Positions 28,484-35,568 of a stretch of 58,672 nt of DNA are shown here, one piece after another. Each line of letters opens with the position of its first letter. Within the stretch, counting starts at the first letter, position 1. The notes under the pieces were generated by a model, which was given only the letters and a program-made list of their open reading frames with translations, did not search any database and was not told the DNA's origin. The stretch is from positions 172,543 to 231,214 of the forward strand of contig MEDZ01000009.1 in assembly GCA_001724275.1 (NCBI GenBank), read 5' to 3'. Position numbers and translations under genes: made by a program. The stretch comes from Gemmatimonadetes bacterium SCN 70-22 (GTDB taxonomy: Bacteria; Gemmatimonadota; Gemmatimonadetes; Gemmatimonadales; Gemmatimonadaceae).

Positions 28484-29710
28484 ATGAGCCTCCAGGTTCC
28501 CGCCATCCGACCGCTGAACCCGCAGAGCCCGCGGAGTCGCCCGCTCGTCCGCTCGTCGTCTCGTCTGCTCGTCCTCTTCCATGCCGGTGCGCTTCTCCTG
28601 GCAACGTTCGAGTTCCTGAACGTCTGGTTCATCATGCCGCTCCCCGGGAGCCAGCGGATGCGCAGCATCGACGTCGCCTATGCGCTCTACCAATGGCGCT
28701 GGCCGCTGCGCCTCGCCTTCGGCGTGTTGCTCCTGGCGGGACTTCCGGCGGCGTTTCGGGCGACAGGGTGGAGGCGCTGGCTCGCGCCGGCGGCGCTCCT
28801 GGTGGTGGGGGGCGTGACCTACGTGACGAACTTCGTGATGGCCGCCGACCGGATGTTCCGGCAGCCGACGGTCGTCACCATGCTCCCGGCCGCCAGCAAC
28901 AAAGTCCCCGGCGACCGGCTGGTGGTGGGCGTCGAGGTGAACGGCGAGGCGCGGGCGTATCCGCTGATGTTCATCGGCTACCATCACCAGGTGCGTGACA
29001 CCGTCGGCGGCCGCGACGTGCTGGTGAGCTATTGCACCGTCTGCCGCACCGGGCGCGTCTTCTCGCCCCTCGTCGACGGCAAGAACGAGCGGTTCCGCCT
29101 GGTCGGGATGGACCACTGGAATGCGATGTTCGAGGACCGCGAGACGGGGAGCTGGTGGCGTCAGGCCAACGGCGAGGCGGTGACGGGGAGCCGAAAGGGG
29201 ATGACGCTCGAGGAGATCCCATCGCTGCAGGTGACGCTCGACCAGTGGTTCGCCTTGCACCCGGCGAGCCTCGTCATGCAGGGGGACCCCGCGTTCGCCG
29301 ACGAGTACGCGAAGGATTACTCGTTCGAGAACGGGACGAGCCGCAAGTCGCTGACGGGCACCGACACGACCTCCTGGGGCGAGAAGTCGTGGGTGGTGGG
29401 AATTGTGGCTGGCGGAAAGTCACGTGCGTACGACTGGAACCGCCTGCGGCGCGAGCGCGTGATCAACGACGTGCTCGGCGGGGTGCCGATCGTGCTGGTG
29501 CTCGCCTCCGACTCCGCGTCGTTCTATGCCTACATCCGCCCCGACTCGGCGACGCGGTTCGCGCTTCGGGGCGACTCGATCGTGAGCGGCGACGTGGCGT
29601 ATGCATTCACCGGCGGACGCGGACCTGCTTCCTCGCTCCCCGCGATTCCGGCCAGCCAGGAGTTCTGGCACAGCTGGCGGACGTTTCAGCCTTCGACGGG
29701 GAGGTACTAG
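28484..29710 (+). CDS. DUF3179 domain-containing membrane protein
   Basis: 408 residues from ATG 28484 (MSLQVPAIRPL). Three membrane spans (about 25-50, 70-95, 105-125) precede a soluble DUF3179 domain. Characteristic segments are VVGVEVNGEARAYPL, the cysteine pair SYCTVCRTG, FRLVGMDHWNAMFEDRETGSWW, and GEKSWVVGIVAGGKSRAY. The family is widespread but its function is unknown; the C-x-x-C may bind metal or be redox active. The first 25 codons run through a low-complexity GCTCGTC repeat (28541-28576) that also appears in noncoding DNA. The start could therefore lie slightly downstream. Confidence 0.88.
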   Translation: MSLQVPAIRPLNPQSPRSRPLVRSSSRLLVLFHAGALLLATFEFLNVWFIMPLPGSQRMRSIDVAYALYQWRWPLRLAFGVLLLAGLPAAFRATGWRRWLAPAALLVVGGVTYVTNFVMAADRMFRQPTVVTMLPAASNKVPGDRLVVGVEVNGEARAYPLMFIGYHHQVRDTVGGRDVLVSYCTVCRTGRVFSPLVDGKNERFRLVGMDHWNAMFEDRETGSWWRQANGEAVTGSRKGMTLEEIPSLQVTLDQWFALHPASLVMQGDPAFADEYAKDYSFENGTSRKSLTGTDTTSWGEKSWVVGIVAGGKSRAYDWNRLRRERVINDVLGGVPIVLVLASDSASFYAYIRPDSATRFALRGDSIVSGDVAYAFTGGRGPASSLPAIPASQEFWHSWRTFQPSTGRY

Positions 29711-29773
29711 GGGAGGAGGGGCGACGGTGGGGGGAGTCTGACTCGGACGGGGGATGGTGCAGCGGGAGTTTGA

Positions 29774-29853
29774 CACGGAGGGGCACGGGGGGACGCGGAG
29801 GTATGCAGCGGCGTCCATTCGTGTCCCTCCGTTTCCCTCCGTTACCCTCCGTG
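29774..29853. terminator. CCCTCCGT repeats forming a long imperfect hairpin
   Basis: Three 10-bp units containing CCCTCC (29821-29850) can fold back on the upstream CACGGAGGGG region; the outer 9-bp stem pairs 29774-29782 with 29845-29853. It lies between the convergent DUF3179 and AhpD-like genes, so termination is a plausible role. Confidence 0.45.
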
Positions 29854-29871
29854 ATAACGCTTTGCAGCTCG

Positions 29872-30522
29872 TCACCGCCCCAGCTGCTTCCTGAGGACTA
29901 TATCCCCCGGCGGCGCATACCCATGCGCCTTCATCCGCTCGCCAGACATCGCATACGCCTCCGCCCCCATGTCGCTCACCCCCGTCCCATCGATCCACCG
30001 GTTGTAGAAGTTGAACAGGGCACAGACGGTGACGGCGTCGTAGATGGCCTCCTCGCTCCACCCGGCCGCCTTCACCCGGTCCACGTCACCCTGCCCGACC
30101 GTGTTGCAGCTGGCGTTGACGGTGTCGAGGAAGGCGAACAGGACCTTCCACGCATCCTCGATGGGGGCGGTGCGATAGTCGGCGAGGACGGCGTCGACCA
30201 GCGCCTGGTCTTCGAGCAGCGTCGCCGCGACCGCGGCGTGCGACCCCGTTCAGAAGTCGCAGTCGTTGCGCTTCGAGGTCAGCGCCGCGATCAGCTCGCG
30301 CAGTCCCGCCGACAGCGGCGACGCCCCGCGCATCACCCCCTGCGTGAAGTGGGCCAGGAAATCCGTGCGGTCGGGCTTGTAGGCGAACAGGTGCCAGATC
30401 TGCGGCATCGGCTTCCCCTGCGCGCGCATCAGGGCGATCCGGTCGCCGTAGGTTCCCTTGCCGGCCCCCTGCTCGACCTCCGCGAGATACATCGGGTGCA
30501 TGGACACGTGGGTTGAGGACAT
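29872..30522 (-). CDS. AhpD-like (carboxymuconolactone decarboxylase family) peroxidase, predicted selenoprotein
   Basis: One reading frame of 216 residues interrupted only by a TGA at 30250-30252. From ATG 30522 (MSSTHVSMHPMYLAEVEQ) the residues read RELIAALTSKRNDC, D, F, UGA, T, G, S, H. This is the AhpD signature E-x11-C-x2-C-x3-H (Glu76, Cys88, position 91, His95) with UGA exactly at the second cysteine. Downstream the frame stays open for 125 codons of family-like sequence (AFLDTVNASCNTVGQGDVDR; FNFYNRWIDGTGV). A hairpin with a GGUC loop follows the UGA. I read position 91 as selenocysteine, a peroxide-reducing CxxU site. GTG 30537 is an alternative start. Sequencing error or pseudogene remain possible; selA/B/C/D are not in the window. 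Confidence 0.85.
30223..30238 (-). promoter_or_regulatory. Predicted bacterial SECIS hairpin
   Basis: In the mRNA, 6 bp (CGCCGC / GCGGCG) close a GGUC tetraloop whose first G is 18 nt after the UGA. Bacterial SECIS elements lie directly downstream of the UGA with guanines at the start of the loop, and the E. coli fdhF loop also contains GGUC at nearly the same distance. The loop and spacing are seen; the SelB-binding role is inferred. Confidence 0.7.
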
Positions 30523-30642
30523 CGAGACCTGCTGCACACGCGAATCTACGCCGCCAGCAATACCGGGCCAGCACCTCCGCCCATCCCCGCGGGGAACGAC
30601 GCGGGGCCCCGTCGTGAGGCCCCCTCCCGCATCCGCGCCTGC

Positions 30643-32109
30643 CTACCGGTCGTACAGTTCGGCCAGCTCGCGCAGCCGGTTGGTGATCTCGGGGGTCACC
30701 TGGTCCCACGAGAAGCGGAAGCGCCAGTTCCCGTGCTCGCGCCCGGGGACGTTCATCCGCCCCTCGCTCCCCACTCCAAGCACGTCCTGCATCGGGATGA
30801 GCGCCGTGTCGGCCACCGATGCCAGGGCGGCACGGATCAGGACCCAGTTCATCTCCGTCCCGTCGCTCGCCAGGTACCGGAGCGCGAAGGCCTTCTCGCG
30901 CGCCACGTCCGCCGCCGCGCGCGTGGAGTCGCCCCCTCCGGTGGAATGCCACCACCCAAGGGTCGTGTCGTTGTCGTGTGTCCCGGTGTACACCACCCGA
31001 TCGCGCGGGTAGCTGTGCGGGAGGAACTCCCGCACGCCGCGCTCGCCCCCAAATGCGAATTGCAGGATGCTCATCCCCGGGAAGCCGAGCTCCTCGCGCA
31101 GCGCCTCCACCGCGGGCGTGATCATCCCCAGGTTCTCGGCGACGATGGGGAGGGGGCCCAGCGCATCGGCGATGGCGCGGAAGAGCGCGCGCCCCGGCCC
31201 GGGAACCCACCGCCCATCCACCGCCGTCGACGCCGCGCCCGCCACCTCCCAGTACGCCTCGAAGCCGCGGAAGTGGTCGATGCGCACCACGTCGAACATG
31301 CGGAATGCGGCACGCATGCGGCGGATCCACCAGGCGTACCCCTGCGCCGCCATCGCCTCCCAATCGTAGATCGGGTTGCCCCACAGCTGCCCGGTCGCGC
31401 TGAAGTAATCGGGCGGGACGCCGGCCTGCACCAGGGGGCGACCATCCTCGCGCAGCCTGAAGAGCGCGCGGTTCGCCCAGACGTCGGCCGAGTCGTGGGC
31501 CACGTAAATGGGGAGGTCGCCCATCAGCTGCACGCCGCGAAGCGCCGCCGCCCCCCGCAGGGCGTGGAACTGCGTGAAGAAGAAGTACTGTTCCCGGCGA
31601 ATGCGCTCCACGTCGTCGCCGAGGCGGCTGCGCCAACTGTCGATTGCAGCCGGGTCTCGATGCGCCGCCCCGGGATCCCACGCGGTCCACGGCGCCCCGT
31701 CGTGCGCCGCCTTGAGCGCCATGAAGAGCGCGTAGTCCTCCAGCCACTCCCGCTCCTCCTCCACGAAGGCGTGGTACCGGTCGTTGGGGACGAAGCGGTC
31801 CAGGGCGCCGTTCACGAGGGCGCGCCGGTGCGGAATGACGCGCTCGAAGTCGACGGTGTGGGTGGGGAAGTGGCCACCGCCTCCCGGGACATGGATCAGG
31901 AGCGGGTTGCCGGCAAAGGCCGAGAAGCACTGGTACGGCGAGTCGCCGTACCCGGTGGGGCCGAGCGGAAGCACCTGCCAGAACTTCATCCCCGCTTCCA
32001 CCAGGAAGTCGAGGAAGCGGTGCGCTTCCGGGCCCAGGTCGCCGATGCCCCCAGCGCCGGGGAGCGACGTGGGGTGCAGGAGGATGCCGGCGGCGCGCGG
32101 GAGCGACAT
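30643..32109 (-). CDS. malQ: 4-alpha-glucanotransferase (amylomaltase)
   Basis: 488 residues, typical for the GH77 short form. It begins RAAGILLHPTSLPGAGGIGDLG, and shows the conserved regions WQVLPLGPTGYGDSPYQ, LMGDLPIYVAHDSADVWA, the nucleophile region VRIDHFRGFEAYW, the acid/base in IVAENLG, and GTHDNDT. It transfers alpha-1,4-glucan segments between maltooligosaccharides or glycogen in the cytoplasm. It stands without other glycogen genes in the window. About 100 nt upstream the motif GATAGAAT (revcomp of 32201-32208) may be a -10 element. Confidence 0.95.
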   Translation of the reverse strand: MSLPRAAGILLHPTSLPGAGGIGDLGPEAHRFLDFLVEAGMKFWQVLPLGPTGYGDSPYQCFSAFAGNPLLIHVPGGGGHFPTHTVDFERVIPHRRALVNGALDRFVPNDRYHAFVEEEREWLEDYALFMALKAAHDGAPWTAWDPGAAHRDPAAIDSWRSRLGDDVERIRREQYFFFTQFHALRGAAALRGVQLMGDLPIYVAHDSADVWANRALFRLREDGRPLVQAGVPPDYFSATGQLWGNPIYDWEAMAAQGYAWWIRRMRAAFRMFDVVRIDHFRGFEAYWEVAGAASTAVDGRWVPGPGRALFRAIADALGPLPIVAENLGMITPAVEALREELGFPGMSILQFAFGGERGVREFLPHSYPRDRVVYTGTHDNDTTLGWWHSTGGGDSTRAAADVAREKAFALRYLASDGTEMNWVLIRAALASVADTALIPMQDVLGVGSEGRMNVPGREHGNWRFRFSWDQVTPEITNRLRELAELYDR

Positions 32110-32289
32110 GAAGCGGTGGCGACGGTGGAGAGAGCGCGGAACGGGCCGGCGATGGCGTCAGGACATCAGGCGCGGGGAGCGCGTTGCGCCGGGCCCGCAC
32201 GATTCTATCGCCCGGTCTGGGCCTTGCCCATATGCCCCGCGTCAGGCGCGCGATGGCATGCTGGGCGAACGCGCGGCGCCGGGAGCGCC

Positions 32290-32373
32290 TCGCATGCGCC
32301 CCGGAATCGAATGCGCCCCGGGATCGCATTCGTCCAGAGATCGCATGCGCTCCGGGAGCGCTGGCGCCCGAGA
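32290..32373. repeat. 17-bp tandem repeat (TCGCATGCGCTCCGGGA type)
   Basis: Four 17-bp units at 32290, 32307, 32324 and 32341, and a degenerate fifth to 32373. Two of them contain the palindrome CGCATGCG. The array lies between the 3' end of the ADOP permease gene and the malQ promoter region. Confidence 0.75.
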
Positions 32374-32386
32374 CTGGTGGCGCCGG

Positions 32387-35041
32387 CTACTCCACGTACA
32401 CCGCGTCGCGCGGCGTCACGGCGAGGGCCCGCCGCGTCGGGAGCCACGTCGCCGCCAGCACCACCGCCACGATCGCCGCCGATACCGCGACCCCGGTCAC
32501 GACGGCGACCCACGGGGCGATCGGGAAGAACCGGGAGAAGGCGAGCCCCACGACGAGCATGAGCGGGAGGGCGGCGATGGCGCCGACGCCGAGCTGGCGC
32601 CCCCCATGGCCGACGAGGAGGCGCCGGATGCTCGCGTCGCTCGCCCCCAGGGCGCGCCGCACCCCGATCTCCCGCGTGCGCATCCCGATGGCGCGCGACA
32701 TCAGCCCGTAGGTCCCGCTCATCGCCAGGAGCAAGGCGAACGCGAAGCAGGCGGCGAAGAGGCGGGTGACGGACCGGGCGATGAGGGCCGACTTCTCCAG
32801 GACCTCGTCGTAGGTGACCACGCGCGAGGGGACGACGAGCGGGTCGATGGCCCCAACGGCGGCATGCAGCGCCGCCCGTGCCGCGGCGAGGTCGCCCCGG
32901 TGGCGAAAGAGGAGCGTCGCCTCCCGCGCGTCGTGCTGGGCGAGGGGGATGTAGACGGCGACGGCATTGCGATCGCGCGAGAACTCCTCGCCGTACGCCA
33001 CGTCGCCCACCACCCCGACGATGGTGCGCCACTGGTCGTGCCCCGCCTCGCCCGTCCCCGGGAGGCGGATGCGCTCGCCCACCGGCGAGCGCCCGGGCCA
33101 CCATCGTGCGGCCATCGCGCGGCTCACGACGGCGACCAGCGGCTGACCCGCCCGGTCCGAGGGTGCCAGCGCGCGCCCCTCGAGCGTCGCGATGCCTAAC
33201 GTCTCGAGCGGCCCCGCGACGGCCTGCACCCACGCGCGCGGCGGCCCGGCGGCCCCGCCCGGGGCCGGCGGCACCCGCCCGTCGCCGAACTCCAGCGCCC
33301 CGCTCCCGGCCGCGGCGAGCCCCTCCTGGAGCCGGACCCAGAAGGCGCGCCGGGCGTCGGCGGAGGGATGGCGTGCCGAGTCGGGGGCGATGCTGCTGGC
33401 CAGGAGGCGGTGGGTGTCGTAGCCCGGATCGATGTCGGCCAGGCGGTGCGCCGCGATCCCCGAGAGGACGCCGAAGAACATCAGCACGGTCACCGTAGCC
33501 ACCTGCGTGGCCACGAGGAGGCGCGCGGCGCGGGCGGCGCCGCGCCCCCCGGCACGCGCGCCGCCGTCGCGCAGGACGTCGTTGAAGCGCGTCCCCGAGG
33601 CGCGGACCGCCATCACCCCGCCGAGCGCGGCCAGGGTCAGGGTGACGAAGCCGCCAGCCGCAAGGATCGTCACCCCGTCCATGCGCCAGGTCCACCAGAA
33701 GGCGAGGTTCCCCTCCATGTTCGCGCGCGCCCACCGGTCGACCGCCCGCAGCCCCCATCCCGCGATCGCCGTCCCCAGCACGCCGCCGGCCAGCACGAGG
33801 ACCACCGGTTCCCACAGCGCCTGCATGGCCAGCCGCGCGCGCGAGGCGCCCAACGCCAACCGTACCGCCAGTTCTCGCCCCCGCTCGTTTGCCCGGGCCA
33901 GCAACAGGTTGGCTACGTTCACCCCGGCCAGGAGGAGGATCAGGACCGCCATCAGGTTCAGTATCCCGAAGACGTACGGCCCCTCGTCGCCCATCTGCGC
34001 CATCGGGAAGGTGCGCACCAGCACCCGGGGGGCCAGCGCCGACGAATCCGCCACCGGCGGCCGCGCGGCGCGGGCGCCGCGCAGGAGCGACTCCAGCTCG
34101 CGCGCCGCCCCCTCGCGCGTGGCCCCCTCGGCGAGCCTCCCGAAGACGTTCACCGCGTAGCGCCCCGGCTCGATCGCCTCGCGCACCGCGGCGCCTAACG
34201 GGACCCACGCCTCGGCGGCCACCGGGAAGCCGTACCCCGGCGGCATCACCCCCACCACCTCGGTCGGCGTCCCGTCCAGCAGCACCTGGCGCCCGACGAC
34301 GCCGGGGTCGGCGCCGAAGGCCAGCTCCCACGTACGATGCCCCAGGATGAGGACCGGGGGGGCGCCGGCCGCCTCGTCGTCCGGGCGGAACGGGCGCCCC
34401 AGCGCCGGCGGGGTGCGGGTGGCGTCGAAGAGCGTCCACTCCACCATCGTCACCTCGAGGACGCGGCGTGCCGCGGCCGCGTCGGCGCTCCCCATCACCA
34501 CTTCGCGCCCCCCCCAGCTCCCGACGTCGCGCAGGGTGGTGATCCCCGGCCGCAGCTGCGCCAGGTCGGCGGCGTCGAACGCGGTCACGCGCCCGCCTTG
34601 TACCTGCTGCACCCGCACGATCGCGGCACCGTCGCCCAGCGGGAGCGGGCGCAGCATGGCCGTGTGCAGGAACGAGAAGGTGAAGACCGTGACGCCGATC
34701 CCGCCGGAGAGGACGGCCAACGTGAGGAGGGCGAAGAAGGGGCTCCGCCGCAGGAGGCGGAGGGCGTAGCGCGCGTCCTGGAGGTGGAACATGCCGGCGG
34801 CGGCGGGGAGGGTGGCGAGCCGTGCGCGGCCACCCTGCACCAGCGTATCGGCCAGGGTCGCGATGGCGAGGCGCGCCACCGCCCCGTCCCCTCGCGACCG
34901 GGCGTGGCGCAGCTGGTCGGCGAAGGTCTCGTCCATGTCGCGCGCGAAATCGTCCCGGAAGTCGCGCGGATAGGCGCGGAGCAGGGCGCGATGGACGGCG
35001 CGCGCGGCGCGCTCGAGGCGATCGTTGCGTGGCATGGGCAT
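32387..35041 (-). CDS. Orphan MacB/FtsX-type permease (ADOP family) with N-terminal PadR-linked domain
   Basis: 884 residues. The first 85 residues (RAVHRALLRAYPRDFRDDFA, a cytoplasmic helical segment) are typical for ADOP proteins found next to PadR regulators. Then follow DARYALRLLRRSPFFALLTLAV (TM1), a periplasmic MacB_PCD domain, FtsX helices (LAGVNVANLLLARANERGRELAVRL), a second periplasmic domain, and the last FtsX unit ending ALAVTPRDAVYVE. No ATPase is nearby. ATG 35035 is an alternative start. It lies 9 bp after the PadR gene, so the two form an operon. Two TTA codons, both in CGTTAGGC (33194 and 34193), encode Leu-Gly. Confidence 0.92.
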   Translation of the reverse strand: MPMPRNDRLERAARAVHRALLRAYPRDFRDDFARDMDETFADQLRHARSRGDGAVARLAIATLADTLVQGGRARLATLPAAAGMFHLQDARYALRLLRRSPFFALLTLAVLSGGIGVTVFTFSFLHTAMLRPLPLGDGAAIVRVQQVQGGRVTAFDAADLAQLRPGITTLRDVGSWGGREVVMGSADAAAARRVLEVTMVEWTLFDATRTPPALGRPFRPDDEAAGAPPVLILGHRTWELAFGADPGVVGRQVLLDGTPTEVVGVMPPGYGFPVAAEAWVPLGAAVREAIEPGRYAVNVFGRLAEGATREGAARELESLLRGARAARPPVADSSALAPRVLVRTFPMAQMGDEGPYVFGILNLMAVLILLLAGVNVANLLLARANERGRELAVRLALGASRARLAMQALWEPVVLVLAGGVLGTAIAGWGLRAVDRWARANMEGNLAFWWTWRMDGVTILAAGGFVTLTLAALGGVMAVRASGTRFNDVLRDGGARAGGRGAARAARLLVATQVATVTVLMFFGVLSGIAAHRLADIDPGYDTHRLLASSIAPDSARHPSADARRAFWVRLQEGLAAAGSGALEFGDGRVPPAPGGAAGPPRAWVQAVAGPLETLGIATLEGRALAPSDRAGQPLVAVVSRAMAARWWPGRSPVGERIRLPGTGEAGHDQWRTIVGVVGDVAYGEEFSRDRNAVAVYIPLAQHDAREATLLFRHRGDLAAARAALHAAVGAIDPLVVPSRVVTYDEVLEKSALIARSVTRLFAACFAFALLLAMSGTYGLMSRAIGMRTREIGVRRALGASDASIRRLLVGHGGRQLGVGAIAALPLMLVVGLAFSRFFPIAPWVAVVTGVAVSAAIVAVVLAATWLPTRRALAVTPRDAVYVE

Positions 35042-35050
35042 CGGGCTCGG

Positions 35051-35407
35051 TCAGGGAATCGAGGCCGCAGGGATGAGCCGCGCGGCCCGCGCCGCGGCGA
35101 CCAGCCGGGCCATGCGCGTCGCCTCGGCCGCGGCCGCCTTCCGACCGAGCGCGGTGAGGGCGTAGTAGCGGCGCCGCTCGTCGCCCCCGTCGTCGGCGGG
35201 GCGCCGCTCGATGGGCGTCACCAGCCCCTCCTGCACCAGGCGGTGGAGGGCGCGGTACAGCGTCCCCGTCTCCAGCCGTATCGCCCCCTGTGATCGGGAC
35301 TCCGTCTCCTGGATGATGGCGTAGCCGTGACGCTCGCCGGGGGCGAGGGTGAGGAGGATCTCGAACTCGACGGGGCGGAGCGGGAGGTGGTCGCGGAGCG
35401 GTGGCAT
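35051..35407 (-). CDS. PadR family transcriptional regulator
   Basis: 118 residues from ATG 35407 (MPPLRDHLPLRPVEF). The winged-helix PadR pattern is clear: FEILLTLAPGERHGYAIIQETE, then LETGTLYRALHRLVQEGLV and ERRRYYALTALGRKAAAAE. PadR proteins are dimeric repressors that sense small molecules or membrane stress. It heads an operon with the ADOP permease, an arrangement common in Acidobacteria and Gemmatimonadota, and probably represses it. A near-perfect inverted repeat lies just upstream. Confidence 0.92.
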   Translation of the reverse strand: MPPLRDHLPLRPVEFEILLTLAPGERHGYAIIQETESRSQGAIRLETGTLYRALHRLVQEGLVTPIERRPADDGGDERRRYYALTALGRKAAAAEATRMARLVAAARAARLIPAASIP

Positions 35408-35415
35408 GCCGGGAC

Positions 35416-35434
35416 TACGTGCGCGGCGCACATA
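35416..35434 (-). promoter_or_regulatory. Candidate PadR operator (TATGTGCG-CCG-CGCACGTA)
   Basis: Two 8-nt arms with one mismatch around a 3-nt centre, 9 bp upstream of the padR ATG. The position over the probable promoter fits autoregulation. No binding data exist. Confidence 0.45.
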
Positions 35435-35475
35435 GGTTTCACCTCGTGTCGGCGGGGCCGTTCGGGGCTACTATC

Positions 35476-35540
35476 TCAGTCGTCGCGCGATCTCGGTCGT
35501 CGCGCGATCTCGGTCGTCGCGCGAGCTCAGTCGTCGCGCG
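35476..35540. repeat. 17-bp tandem repeat with TCGCGCGA palindromes
   Basis: Units at 35476, 35493, 35510 and a partial one at 35527 follow the pattern TCGGTCGTCGCGCGATC. The first three contain TCGCGCGA or a one-base variant. The array lies just before the ATG of the DUF2207 gene (35569); the 17-bp period is not a multiple of three, so it is unlikely to be coding. Confidence 0.85.
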
Positions 35541-35568
35541 TTGCGCCCACCTCGTTCCCCCCTCTCGC

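Noticed and set aside
29872-30537. Two separate small genes (29872-30084 and 30250-30537) instead of one AhpD-like gene
   Set aside because: The parts are in the same frame, the gap between them is open and family-like, and the only interruption is the TGA at the second redox-cysteine position.
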